Part shown: positions 42,459 to 51,608 of the stretch, piece by piece
How positions within the stretch are numbered: the stretch's first letter is position 1
How the letters are laid out: the number at the start of each line of letters is the position of its first letter
NCBI GenBank assembly: GCA_937876195.1
Contig: CALEIK010000016.1
Span: 107,534-171,533, forward strand
Direction of reading: 5' to 3'
Origin: an uncultured Flavobacteriales bacterium
GTDB taxonomy: Bacteria; Bacteroidota; Bacteroidia; Flavobacteriales_D; Crocinitomicaceae
DNA length: 64,000 nt
The notes under the pieces: generated by a model
Told to the model about the DNA's origin: nothing
Seen by the model: the letters and a program-made list of their open reading frames with translations, nothing else
The model's database searches: none
Made by a program: the position numbers and the translations under genes

Positions 42459-44369
42459 TTACTGATCGAGCTTTCTCCAAGAATTGAGAATGATGGAAAA
42501 GTCCTTACGCATAGAGTAATCACGGGCATATAGAAGGTTGAGTTTTTCGTGAATCGATTGTAGGTCGATTGCAACACCATCGCTTGGTGACAGAATCCCT
42601 TCTTTAATCTTTGGAAGTCGCACATCCCTTTGAATGACTTCATCAGAGAAGCCGATAAATGATTTTTTTCCGATGAAAATTGCGGCGAGATTTGTTACGT
42701 ATTTTTTCTTGTGAGAAAAAGAAAAAATTGAAATGGGCGAGGAAAGCAGTAATAATCCAGAAAAAAGAACATCAAAAAGACGTTTTTTTCGCTTATTCTC
42801 CTTGGATACAAGCGTATTTAAATTTAAAATATAAAGATCACCGGCCGTCTCAATTGAGTTGCTTCCTATGATGTGCATGGCGTTTGCTGGAGCGATTTTA
42901 AAGTCGAAATGCTGTTGTTGTAGTTTTTTCATGTGGCGTACAATCTCCTCGTAGCTAATGTCTTTTGAACAGAATACTAGTTCGTCACAATCCACCTGAT
43001 TGTCCAATTGCTCTGTTGACATTGTAAAGACTTGTTCAATTTGGTCGTTGGTTTGTTTCAGTAGATCTGTGACACGTTGAAATTCTGCTTTGCTTCCGAC
43101 AACGGCAAATTTCTTTTTGTTTCGAACTTTTAAGTTAAATCGTTTTCCGATTGAAAAATGGAGGAAGATTCTAGAAATGACGTAGTAACCAAATACCCAG
43201 GCTGCACCGACAAAAATAAACAGTCGTGAAAATTGAAGTGATTTTGGAAGTACCGCATAGGCCAAAAGTATAAACACCGTTCCCCAGAAAACGCCTTTTA
43301 ATAGTTTAAATAACTTGATTGGAACGTCGTATCCGCCGTTAAAAACACTGGTAATCAACCATGTGGCAGCGTAAAGGGGAATGGAGTATTTAATTAAATC
43401 TTCTGGAAATTCAATTTGTGAAATCTGCCAGTAATTAGTAAGGGCGTACAATCCGAACACAATGTATACAAAATCAATCGCAGGAAGAAATGACTGCTTA
43501 ACAAAACGAACCATTAATGCGAGTGAAGCTCTAATGTATATAGCAGCATTGATTAATAGAGAGTACAGCTGTGCATTGTTCCCTGAAAAGTGCTTTTTCG
43601 CAAAAATGACCATCGCTCGGTAAAAAACAAAGACATAATTGACGGAACTTTTCTTCGTGCTTTCTCCTTTATAATGGATGATACTCGTTTCGGGAAAATA
43701 ATAATTTGAATAGCCACCAAGTGTAATACGGTAAGATAAATCAATGTCCTCTCCGTACATGAAAAAATCTTCATCGAGCAAGCCTACTTTATCCAGCGTT
43801 TCCATTCGAAGGAACATAAAGGCACCACTAAGGATATCTATTTTGTTGGTTTCAAATTCCGGCAAATGACCTAAATGATATTGTCCAAATCGTTTTGATT
43901 GAGGGAATATTTTAGAAAATCCGAATATTTTATAGAACGCTACCATCGGGGTAGGTAGACCTCTTTTTGATTCTGGTAGAAAACATCCCTTTCCATCAAT
44001 CATATGTACTCCCAATCCACCACAATCTGGTGTTCTATCCATAAAATCAATGACTTTAGAGAAGGTGTCTTCTTCAACGATTGTATCTGGATTCAGTAAG
44101 AGCACGTATTCACCTTGTGCTTTCTTTATGGCTTGATTATTTGCTTTGGAAAAACCACTATTGATCTTATTTTCAATCAGTTTGAATTCGCTGTATTTAG
44201 TTTTCAGCATTTCAATCGAGCCATCTACTGAACAATTATCTACAATAATTACTTCAGCTTTGATGGGTGCAATGGCCTTCTTCACCGAATCCAAGCATTG
44301 ATCCAAAAAGTACTCAACGTTGTAATTTACGATGATAATGCTAAGTTGATATGTGAATTCTCTTTTCAA
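42459..44369 (-). CDS. Glycosyltransferase family 2 fused to a sugar-transferase-like module
   Basis: This 636-aa protein has an N-terminal GT2 domain (IIIVNYNVEYFLDQCL, then VIIVDNCSVDGSIEML, then NPDTIVEEDTF and EDIDLSYR) of the rhamnosyltransferase type. A membrane region of several helices follows, then a Rossmann-like segment (KFAVVGSKAEFQRV). A sugar-transferase-like helix (KRLFDVLFSGLLLLSSPI) follows. The catalytic KFRTM and GPRP motifs of true sugar transferases are missing, so this part looks non-catalytic. The last residues (YSMRKDFSIILNSWRKL) resemble the C-terminal cap of that family. Role is probably surface glycan assembly. Confidence 0.8.
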   Translation of the reverse strand: MKREFTYQLSIIIVNYNVEYFLDQCLDSVKKAIAPIKAEVIIVDNCSVDGSIEMLKTKYSEFKLIENKINSGFSKANNQAIKKAQGEYVLLLNPDTIVEEDTFSKVIDFMDRTPDCGGLGVHMIDGKGCFLPESKRGLPTPMVAFYKIFGFSKIFPQSKRFGQYHLGHLPEFETNKIDILSGAFMFLRMETLDKVGLLDEDFFMYGEDIDLSYRITLGGYSNYYFPETSIIHYKGESTKKSSVNYVFVFYRAMVIFAKKHFSGNNAQLYSLLINAAIYIRASLALMVRFVKQSFLPAIDFVYIVFGLYALTNYWQISQIEFPEDLIKYSIPLYAATWLITSVFNGGYDVPIKLFKLLKGVFWGTVFILLAYAVLPKSLQFSRLFIFVGAAWVFGYYVISRIFLHFSIGKRFNLKVRNKKKFAVVGSKAEFQRVTDLLKQTNDQIEQVFTMSTEQLDNQVDCDELVFCSKDISYEEIVRHMKKLQQQHFDFKIAPANAMHIIGSNSIETAGDLYILNLNTLVSKENKRKKRLFDVLFSGLLLLSSPISIFSFSHKKKYVTNLAAIFIGKKSFIGFSDEVIQRDVRLPKIKEGILSPSDGVAIDLQSIHEKLNLLYARDYSMRKDFSIILNSWRKLDQ

Positions 44370-44372
44370 ATT

Positions 44373-44750
44373 TTATTGAACGGCGATACACGAAATTTCA
44401 ATCTCCACATCGAGAGGTAATCGGCTTACCTGAACGGTTTCACGTGCAGGTGGCAATGAATTAAAATAGCTGCCATATACTTCGTTGACAACAGTAAAGT
44501 TGTTCAAGTCCTTTAAGAAGATACTGCATTTCACCACATTCTCCAAGGTCATATTCGCTGCGTTTAAAAGCGATTGGATGTTCTTTAATACTTGGTGGGT
44601 GGAGCTTTCGATAGAATCTTGGACTAAATTTCCTGTCGCTGGATCTACTGGGATTTGTCCTGAGATATATAGTGTATTTGACACCAATACCGCTTGACTG
44701 TATGGGCCAATTGGAGCCGGAGCACCTGGAATCTGAATCACTTTCTTCAT
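44373..44750 (-). CDS. ridA: RidA family reactive-intermediate deaminase
   Basis: A 125-aa protein with the RidA/YjgF/YER057c pattern: APIGPYSQAVLV, then YISGQIPVDPATG, then GNLPPARETVQVSRLPLDVEIEI-type with the conserved Arg in ARET. It hydrolyses 2-aminoacrylate and similar enamines. It lies 3 bp from the GT2 gene and diverges from the amidotransferase gene. Confidence 0.95.
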   Translation of the reverse strand: MKKVIQIPGAPAPIGPYSQAVLVSNTLYISGQIPVDPATGNLVQDSIESSTHQVLKNIQSLLNAANMTLENVVKCSIFLKDLNNFTVVNEVYGSYFNSLPPARETVQVSRLPLDVEIEISCIAVQ

Positions 44751-44801
44751 CGCACTATTTTACTAATTTTGTACAAGTTTACACAAAATAAATTGAGTTT
44801 T

Positions 44802-45356
44802 TTGAAGCGGGTATTACTTCTTGACAATTATGATTCATTCACGTACAATCTTGAACACCTGCTTCTAGGTATAGATGCGGAGGTCAGCACGGTGCGAAAT
44901 GATGCGTTTAATGGCGAGTTATTGAACTATACACACATCGTGCTTTCTCCAGGACCGGGTTTGCCGCAACATGCTGGAAAAATGATGGAGCTCATTCAGG
45001 CGACACAGGGCAGGATCCCCATTTTAGGAGTTTGTTTGGGGATGCAGGGAATTGCTGAATATTTAGGTGGAAGTTTATACAATCAAACTAACGTGAAGCA
45101 TGGAGTAATGGAAAGTGTTGAATTGGAAGATGTACTTCTTTTTAAGGACATGGAGCGTGAAATTGAAGTGGGATTGTACCATTCATGGTCAGTGAATGCC
45201 GATGGAGACTATGAGGTGATTGCAACTTCCAAGAGTGGAGTTGTAATGGCGATTCAAAATTGGTCCGTTAAAATGCTGGGCGTTCAATTTCATCCGGAAT
45301 CAGTTATGACACCGAGTGGAAAACAACTGCTGAATAATTTTTTAGCAATGCACTGA
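44802..45356 (+). CDS. Glutamine amidotransferase component (anthranilate or aminodeoxychorismate synthase)
   Basis: A class I GATase of about 184 aa. It has LLLDNYDSFTYNLEHL at the start, the nucleophile segment GVCLGMQGI (Cys), and the His-Glu pair in VQFHPESVMTP. This is the PabA/TrpG pattern. No partner TrpE/PabB is in the window, so the choice between the two is open. I place the start at TTG (44802) because the family begins exactly at the following KRVLLLD. The nearest upstream ATG would overlap the divergent ridA by 57 bp with sequence unlike the family. Confidence 0.85.
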   Translation: MKRVLLLDNYDSFTYNLEHLLLGIDAEVSTVRNDAFNGELLNYTHIVLSPGPGLPQHAGKMMELIQATQGRIPILGVCLGMQGIAEYLGGSLYNQTNVKHGVMESVELEDVLLFKDMEREIEVGLYHSWSVNADGDYEVIATSKSGVVMAIQNWSVKMLGVQFHPESVMTPSGKQLLNNFLAMH

Positions 45357-45387
45357 AAAGGAAATGCTTGTTAGTGAAACTAGGTTT

Positions 45388-45651
45388 CTATTGCATGCAC
45401 TCCTCGTAGATTTTATCCCAGTAGGCATCTACTTTTTCTTGATTTTTGCTCTCGTTTTCTAACGTTGTGTTGTAGTCTTGAGCTTTTGGAAATGATTCCA
45501 TGGTAGATTTGAGAAAACAATCACAGTCAAATAACTCACTGTCGCATTTGTCCTTAACAATTTGTTTGCGCTCTTCATTCCACTCATTTGGGTCTGAACA
45601 TGACACTAGAGTTACAGTCAATAAAGCAAAAGAAAAATAGATTGTTCTCAT
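45388..45651 (-). CDS. Small putative lipoprotein
   Basis: An 87-aa protein. MRTIYFSFALLTVTLVSC is a lipoprotein signal with the lipobox LVSC. The mature part is charged and has three further cysteines (KCDSELFDCDCF) and a final Cys near the end. It is divergent from the next gene. Function unknown. Confidence 0.65.
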   Translation of the reverse strand: MRTIYFSFALLTVTLVSCSDPNEWNEERKQIVKDKCDSELFDCDCFLKSTMESFPKAQDYNTTLENESKNQEKVDAYWDKIYEECMQ

Positions 45652-45708
45652 TTTATTTCGTATTTATTTGTAATTTAGTTGTTTGCTAAAATAGAAAAAA
45701 CAAATTAG

Positions 45709-46275
45709 ATGAAACAGTTTGCAGTAGTATTATTTTTATTATTAGGTGTTGGAGCTACTTCAGCTTATGCACAAAAAAGAACAGTTGCGGGAATTACTTT
45801 TCCTGCTAAAACAACCGTTAATGATAAAATGTTGATTTACAACGGATCTGGTTTGCGTGAAAAGTATACCTTCGATTTATATGTAGCGGCACTTTATTTG
45901 CCTCGACCTTCGATGGACGCGAATAAGATTATTAATGATGATGCTGAAACTGCAATTCATATAGAAATAGTATCGAGTAAGGTAACGCGTGACAAATTTG
46001 TTGAAACGGTAAAGGAAGGTTTTGGAAAGGCGAGTCATGGAAAAGCAACTGCTGACCAAATTGCTGATTTCATGGGGTTCTTTAAAAGCGAGTTCAAGGT
46101 GGGTGATAAAATTCACATTGAGTATGTTCCTGGGAAAGGAGTGATCGTTGTTAAGAATGACCAAAACATAGGAACGATGAAAGGGCTTGAATTTAAGAAG
46201 GCCTTGTTTTCAATCTGGTTGGGTACAACCCCAGCGGATAAAGGATTGAAAAGTAGCTTGCTTGGTAAAGTCTAG
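45709..46275 (+). CDS. Chalcone isomerase-like periplasmic protein
   Basis: This 188-aa protein has a signal peptide (MKQFAVVLFLLLGVGATSAYA) and the chalcone-isomerase-like domain typical of Bacteroidota (GLREKYTFDLYVAALYLP, then MGFFKSEFKVGDKIHIEYVPGKG). Members of this bacterial group are usually not known to act on chalcones. Fatty-acid or other ligand binding is suspected for the fold. Substrate unknown. Its 3' end is close to the stop of a convergent OmpA-like gene. Confidence 0.85.
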   Translation: MKQFAVVLFLLLGVGATSAYAQKRTVAGITFPAKTTVNDKMLIYNGSGLREKYTFDLYVAALYLPRPSMDANKIINDDAETAIHIEIVSSKVTRDKFVETVKEGFGKASHGKATADQIADFMGFFKSEFKVGDKIHIEYVPGKGVIVVKNDQNIGTMKGLEFKKALFSIWLGTTPADKGLKSSLLGKV

Positions 46276-46296
46276 CTCCTATAAGATTATAGAAGT

Positions 46297-47157
46297 CTAT
46301 ATAAACTGAAAATCAACGCGTCTGTTGCGTTGTTTACCCTCGGGTGTACTGTTTGAGTCAATAGGTTCTTTTTCACCTTTAAAATCGAACACAAGACGGT
46401 TCTTATTAACTCCTTTATTGACGAAATAGTCGATAATTGCTTCTGCTCTCCTTTTTGATAAATCATCATTGTATGCGTCAGAACCATCAGAGTCAGTGTG
46501 TCCTGTGACCATCACTCGTAGATCGGAATGTCCTTTGATTACTTTGATCATTCGATTGAGAAAGTCAAAATGTTCCGAACGGAGGGTTGCTTCGTCATAG
46601 TCAAAATAAACCGGTTCAAACACAAAGTTTTCGCGCTCTTTTTTACGAATTACTGGAGCATTTAGTCCCTCTTGAAGGTCTTTTTGCAGTTGTGAAAACC
46701 AAAGTTGACTGATGGTTGTTTGATCATCCTCCGAAAACGCGTAATCCATCTGATATAGCTTTATCGTTCCAATGACTCGTTTACAGTCGGTGCTTATGTA
46801 TTTACCTTCTAGATAACCAGTTTCTTCATTGTATGCTAGGTCTGCTTTGAATCGACACCATTTTATCCTCCCAGACTGCTTGCTTTTTTGAATCACAATT
46901 TGCTCAAAAGATACCGTCGCGTTTTGATAGTTCCCTTTTATCCTCTTCACCGCGAAATTATCCGTGTCGTAGATTTCCTCTCTTGTGTGTCCCTCGAAGT
47001 CACCTTCACTTGGGATGTTTAGATAGAGTAGGGTACTTTTTTCAATGGGTTGTCCCGCCTGCTGCTGTATACCCAACCAAGTTCCCTTCAACGAATTTTG
47101 GGAAAAACTGATTGATGTGATCAATGCAAAAAGAAAAACAAAAATTGAGTACTTCAT
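46297..47157 (-). CDS. Secreted OmpA-domain protein
   Basis: This 286-aa protein has a signal peptide (MKYSIFVFLFALITSISFS) and an N-terminal beta-rich region of unknown family. Its C-terminal OmpA domain has VTGHTDSDGSDAYNDDLSKRRA, which binds peptidoglycan, and FKGEKEPIDSNSTPEGKQRNRRVDFQFI is at the end. It probably anchors the outer membrane to the cell wall. Monocistronic. Confidence 0.88.
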   Translation of the reverse strand: MKYSIFVFLFALITSISFSQNSLKGTWLGIQQQAGQPIEKSTLLYLNIPSEGDFEGHTREEIYDTDNFAVKRIKGNYQNATVSFEQIVIQKSKQSGRIKWCRFKADLAYNEETGYLEGKYISTDCKRVIGTIKLYQMDYAFSEDDQTTISQLWFSQLQKDLQEGLNAPVIRKKERENFVFEPVYFDYDEATLRSEHFDFLNRMIKVIKGHSDLRVMVTGHTDSDGSDAYNDDLSKRRAEAIIDYFVNKGVNKNRLVFDFKGEKEPIDSNSTPEGKQRNRRVDFQFI

Positions 47158-47401
47158 AGTTGTTTATTCGTAACGAATCAAATAATGTTCCAAGAACGGT
47201 ACTTTTTTTCAATTTGAGGCAAATTCTAAACCACAAAATAGTCGTTTTTAAGAAGCCGTGAATTTAATTAACAATTACTTCATTTTATTGTTGATAAGTT
47301 AGCGATTCTTTTGTTAAAACCGCTGTCAATTCACAGTTGTGTTCGCTATTTTTGTGTGTTATTGAAATCAAGGGTTATAATCCTATTTTGAGTTATAAAT
47401 T

Positions 47402-49354
47402 ATGAGTGAAGAAAACAAAAGAGAAGATTACGCTGCGGATAATATTCAGGTATTAGAAGGGTTAGAAGCAGTTAGAAAACGTCCAGCCATGTACATTGGT
47501 GATATTGGAACTAAAGGGCTCCATCACTTGGTATATGAGGTAGTTGATAACTCGATTGATGAGGCCTTGGCGGGGCATTGTGACAGGATTGATGTCATAA
47601 TGAACGAAGACAATTCCATCACCGTTGTAGATAACGGTCGAGGGATTCCAACTGCCATGCACACAAAAGAGAAAAAATCGGCCCTCGAGGTTGTAATGAC
47701 TGTGTTGCACGCCGGAGGTAAATTTGACAAAGATTCGTACAAAGTTTCTGGTGGATTGCACGGTGTAGGGGTTTCTTGTGTGAATGCATTATCGTCTCAT
47801 TTATCGGCAATCGTTTATAGAGATGGAAAGATTCACCAGCAAGAATACAACATTGGTAAACCGCTTTACGATGTAAAGGAAATAGGAACGACGGATAGAA
47901 CAGGTACAGAAGTAACGTTCACGCCTGATGCCACGATTTTTGAGAATACAGTTTATAATTACGATACGCTAGCGGCGAGAATGCGTGAGTTGGCCTTTTT
48001 GAATAAGGGAATTACAATCACATTGAAGGATTCGCGTCATGCTGATGAAGATGGGAATTATCCAACTGAAACGTTTCATTCAGAAGGTGGACTGAAGGAG
48101 TTTGCAGCATACCTTGATCGAAATCGTGAGGGATTAATTTCTGAAGTAATTTATTTTGAAGGAGAAAAAGATGGAATTCCTGTTGAAGTTGCGTTGACGT
48201 ATAACACATCTTACTCTGAAAATATTTTAGCGTATGTAAATAACATCAATACACATGAGGGTGGAACACACTTGTCTGGTTTTAGACGTGGTTTGACAAA
48301 TACGCTTAAGAAGTATGCGACTGATTCTGGCATGCTTGCTAAAGAAAAGGTGGAAATAGAAGGAGATGATTTCCGAGAAGGGCTTACAGCTGTGGTTTCG
48401 GTAAAAGTTCAAGAGCCGCAATTTGAGGGACAAACCAAAACGAAACTAGGAAACAGAGAAGTCACTGCGCCAGTGAGTCAAGGTGTCTCCGAAATGCTAA
48501 CGATTTACTTAGAGGAGCATCCAAATGACGCTAGAATTATTGTTCAAAAGGTAATTCTTGCAGCGAAAGCACGTCAGGCGGCGCGTAAAGCTCGAGAGAT
48601 GGTGCAACGTAAAAGCGTTTTAAGTGGAAGCGGACTTCCAGGAAAACTTGCCGATTGCTCATCAAAAGATCCAGCAGAATGCGAAGTGTACTTGGTAGAG
48701 GGTGATTCTGCGGGTGGAACAGCTAAGCAGGGTAGGGATAGACATTTCCAGGCGATTATGCCACTTAGAGGAAAGATTCTGAACGTTGAGAAAGCAATGC
48801 ACCACAAAATTTTTGAAAACGAAGAGATAAAAAATATCTATACAGCCTTAGGTGTGCGCGTTGGAACAGAAGAAGATTCAAAAGCGTTGAATATTGAAAA
48901 ATTGAGGTACCATAAAGTGATTATCATGTGTGATGCCGATGTCGATGGCTCTCACATTGAGACGCTTATTTTAACGTTCTTTTTCCGTTACATGAAGGAA
49001 ATGATTGAACATGGCTACATCTATATTGCAACGCCTCCACTTTATCAGGTGAAGAAAGGTGCTAAGTCTGATTATGCTTGGAATGACACGCAGCGTGATG
49101 TCCTAGTTCAGCAATTTAAAGGATCGGGACCAGAATCTTCTGTAGGTGTACAACGTTACAAAGGTCTTGGAGAGATGAACGCAGAGCAACTGTGGGAAAC
49201 AACGATGAACCCTGAATCGCGTACATTACGTCAAGTTACTATTGATAACGCAGCAGAGTGTGACCAAGTGTTTTCTATGTTAATGGGAGATGAGGTTCCA
49301 CCGAGACGTGAATTTATTGAGAAGAATGCTAAATATGCCAAAATTGATGTTTAA
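47402..49354 (+). CDS. gyrB: DNA gyrase subunit B
   Basis: A 650-aa protein with GHKL ATPase motifs (YEVVDNSIDEALAG, VDNGRGIP, GGLHGVGVSCVNAL), the transducer domain, and the Toprim domain (EGDSAGGTAKQGR, DADVDGSHIETLILTFF). Length is normal for short Bacteroidota GyrB without the proteobacterial insert. It negatively supercoils DNA with GyrA. A TATTTTTG sequence lies upstream as a possible -7 element. Confidence 0.98.
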   Translation: MSEENKREDYAADNIQVLEGLEAVRKRPAMYIGDIGTKGLHHLVYEVVDNSIDEALAGHCDRIDVIMNEDNSITVVDNGRGIPTAMHTKEKKSALEVVMTVLHAGGKFDKDSYKVSGGLHGVGVSCVNALSSHLSAIVYRDGKIHQQEYNIGKPLYDVKEIGTTDRTGTEVTFTPDATIFENTVYNYDTLAARMRELAFLNKGITITLKDSRHADEDGNYPTETFHSEGGLKEFAAYLDRNREGLISEVIYFEGEKDGIPVEVALTYNTSYSENILAYVNNINTHEGGTHLSGFRRGLTNTLKKYATDSGMLAKEKVEIEGDDFREGLTAVVSVKVQEPQFEGQTKTKLGNREVTAPVSQGVSEMLTIYLEEHPNDARIIVQKVILAAKARQAARKAREMVQRKSVLSGSGLPGKLADCSSKDPAECEVYLVEGDSAGGTAKQGRDRHFQAIMPLRGKILNVEKAMHHKIFENEEIKNIYTALGVRVGTEEDSKALNIEKLRYHKVIIMCDADVDGSHIETLILTFFFRYMKEMIEHGYIYIATPPLYQVKKGAKSDYAWNDTQRDVLVQQFKGSGPESSVGVQRYKGLGEMNAEQLWETTMNPESRTLRQVTIDNAAECDQVFSMLMGDEVPPRREFIEKNAKYAKIDV

Positions 49355-49378
49355 TTAGCTTCTAATATATACTAGGTG

Positions 49379-49410
49379 AAAGCCATTCGTCTCAGACGGA
49401 TGGCTTTTTT
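49379..49410 (+). terminator. gyrB terminator
   Basis: A 12-bp stem (49379-49390 with 49396-49407, one G-T pair), CTCAG loop, then T-run. Confidence 0.85.
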
Positions 49411-49512
49411 TGTGCTGACAGACAGGTTCTACGATAAATTAACATGCTGAATCAATCTTGTTTAGTTCATCACATTTCATAAATAATATCCAATTGCTAG
49501 CAAAATAAAATC

Positions 49513-49542
49513 TACTTTTGAACAAATTGTTTAATTGTTCAA
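49513..49542 (+). promoter_or_regulatory. Promoter element and palindromic operator of the TetR-hydrolase pair
   Basis: TACTTTTG at 49513-49520 fits the -7 consensus. Overlapping it, TTGAACAA (49518-49525) and TTGTTCAA (49535-49542) are perfect inverted arms separated by nine bases. The TetR gene starts 6 bp further on, so autorepression through this site is likely. Confidence 0.65.
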
Positions 49543-49547
49543 AATAT

Positions 49548-50132
49548 ATGTCTTCAAACAAAACAAAAATTTTATCGAAATCACGTGAGTTATTCGAGCA
49601 GTATGGTTATCAAAAGACCACATTGACAGATATTGCTAAATCCGTCGGGAAAGTTAAAACAGCCATCTATTACTATTTCAGTGGAAAGGAGGAGATTTTT
49701 GCGCAACTCGTGCAAACGGAAGCTGAAACATTTAATCGGAAGTTATTCACTGCGATGGAAGTGGTACCTGAGCCCATTCAAAAGCTCGAGGTATATGTTG
49801 AAACGCGTATGAAGCTAATGCAGCAACTCTCGCATCGATACAGCTTTTTAAAGCGGGATTTCTTTGAGCTTATGCCAATAGTAGAAGCCAATAGAACAGA
49901 ATCAGACAATAGAGAAATTGCGTATGTCACAGCTATTCTAGAAGAAATAAGTGCAACAAAAAAAGCAGAAATCGCGGATATCGAATACTCGGCAAAAATG
50001 TTGGTCAATACGATCAAGGGTTTAGAGGTTCAAATGTATGTGACTGATCAAATAATCATACCAGAACAGGAAATTGAAAAATTCAGAAACCTACTACTAT
50101 ATGGAGTAATCAACAATAACAATAAAAACTAA
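49548..50132 (+). CDS. TetR/AcrR-family regulator
   Basis: This 194-aa protein starts MSSNKTKILSKSRELFEQYG, with the HTH TTLTDIAKSVGKVKTAIYYYF, a typical TetR N-terminal DNA-binding domain. The C-terminal ligand domain is helical. The ATG at 49548 fits the family start. An upstream ATG would place the start inside the operator palindrome. It precedes a secreted hydrolase by 3 bp, so it may control that gene. Confidence 0.9.
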   Translation: MSSNKTKILSKSRELFEQYGYQKTTLTDIAKSVGKVKTAIYYYFSGKEEIFAQLVQTEAETFNRKLFTAMEVVPEPIQKLEVYVETRMKLMQQLSHRYSFLKRDFFELMPIVEANRTESDNREIAYVTAILEEISATKKAEIADIEYSAKMLVNTIKGLEVQMYVTDQIIIPEQEIEKFRNLLLYGVINNNNKN

Positions 50133-50135
50133 ACT

Positions 50136-51530
50136 ATGAAAACCTTATTTCTTACAGTAATCACTTTTTTGGTGACAGGTGCTTTTGCACAACATTCGAT
50201 TGGACATTTTACAAAAACCTTTGTGGATGCGTCTAGAAACAATCGAAATATTCTCACAGAAGTTTATTATCCGGCAACAGTTGCAGGCGACAATACACCT
50301 GTTGCAATGGGTGAATTTCCTGTAATCATATTCGGCCATGGGTTTGTTATGGCCTGGGATGCCTATGAGAATTTATGGGAAGAGTTTGTTCCTCGCGGTT
50401 ACATCATGGTATTTCCTCGAACAGAAGGCAATATCGCCTCGACAAATCATCAAGAGTTTGGGTGGGATTTGCAATTTTTAGTCGGAGAAATACAGCTTGA
50501 AGGCGCACTTGGCAGTTCTTCCATTTACAATGCTGTCGCTTCTGAAACTGCTTTAATGGGACATTCTATGGGCGGAGGAGCGGCATTTTTAGCAGCAGAT
50601 TCACTATGCTCTAATGGAAACACAAATTTAAAGACCCTCATCGGATTAGCTCCAGCAGAATCATCCACAAATGGTGTTTCTTCTATTGCTTCTGCGGCGG
50701 AGGTTTCGGTTCCTTCGCTCATACTTTCTGGGGTTCAGGATGGAGTTACCCCAGCGATTGATCATCACATTCCAATGTACAATGCACTGGCATCTTCTTG
50801 TAAAACAATTTTAAATATAATCGGTGGAGCACATTGTTATTTTGCCAACACTAATTTCGCATGCGATTTTGGAGAGGCAACATCCTCAAATGGTATATCA
50901 ATTTCAAGGGCAGAACAACAAGACGTAACCAATGATTTTGTTAATTTATGGCTTGACTATACACTGAAAAATGAATGTAGTGCTTTTTCTGTTTTTCAAG
51001 ATTCCTTGTCCAGTTCGTCGCGAGTGACGAATTCCCAAATCTGTAATATTAGTATTCCTACCATCAACACAACAATTACGGAAACAGCGCTAGAACTTTC
51101 TTCTAATGAAAATGGAGCAAGCGCCTATCAATGGTTAGATTGTACCAATGGTAATGCCTACATACCAAACGAAACAAATCAGGTGTTTACTCCACCTTCA
51201 AATGGTAGCTATGCTGTTCAGATTACCGTAAACGGATGCCAGGAAACTTCTGAATGCATCGATTTTTCAAGTAGCCTCGGTCTGACTGACCATTCGAGTG
51301 TTGATGTTCACCTCAATCCTAATCCCTCAAAGGATTTTATAATGCTAAGCATGGATGAAACTCTGCACTTCAATGTCTCGATTACAGACCTTCATGGAAA
51401 GATAGTGCTTAGCGAAGAAAGTGTACTGAATGGAACAAGGATCAACCTTCGATCATTGGAAGCAGGAACTTATTTTATTACTTTTCATTCAGAGGCTCAA
51501 TTGGTAACTAAGAAGTTAATTAAGCAGTAG
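50136..51530 (+). CDS. Secreted alpha/beta hydrolase with T9SS sorting domain
   Basis: This 464-aa protein has a signal peptide (TLFLTVITFLVTGAFA), then an alpha/beta hydrolase of the chlorophyllase/cutinase-like type. IIFGHGFVMAW holds the oxyanion region and MGHSMGGGAAF is the nucleophile elbow, and a His follows in GGAHCYF. The C-terminus (LNPNPSKDFIML to the end KKLIKQ) is a T9SS type A sorting domain. An intermediate Ig-like region (AYQWLDC, GSYAVQITVNGC) links them. The enzyme is exported, probably an esterase or lipase. It is the second gene after the TetR regulator. Confidence 0.88.
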   Translation: MKTLFLTVITFLVTGAFAQHSIGHFTKTFVDASRNNRNILTEVYYPATVAGDNTPVAMGEFPVIIFGHGFVMAWDAYENLWEEFVPRGYIMVFPRTEGNIASTNHQEFGWDLQFLVGEIQLEGALGSSSIYNAVASETALMGHSMGGGAAFLAADSLCSNGNTNLKTLIGLAPAESSTNGVSSIASAAEVSVPSLILSGVQDGVTPAIDHHIPMYNALASSCKTILNIIGGAHCYFANTNFACDFGEATSSNGISISRAEQQDVTNDFVNLWLDYTLKNECSAFSVFQDSLSSSSRVTNSQICNISIPTINTTITETALELSSNENGASAYQWLDCTNGNAYIPNETNQVFTPPSNGSYAVQITVNGCQETSECIDFSSSLGLTDHSSVDVHLNPNPSKDFIMLSMDETLHFNVSITDLHGKIVLSEESVLNGTRINLRSLEAGTYFITFHSEAQLVTKKLIKQ

Positions 51531-51553
51531 TCTTTGATTCAGATATTCAAGAA

Positions 51554-51583
51554 AAAAGGCTTCCCATTTTTGGGAAGCCTTTT
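51554..51583. terminator. Bidirectional terminator
   Basis: A 13-bp perfect stem AAAAGGCTTCCCA/TGGGAAGCCTTTT around TTTT, placed between convergent genes. Confidence 0.85.
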
Positions 51584-51608
51584 AACCTCAAATTATTGTT
51601 TGTTGTTC

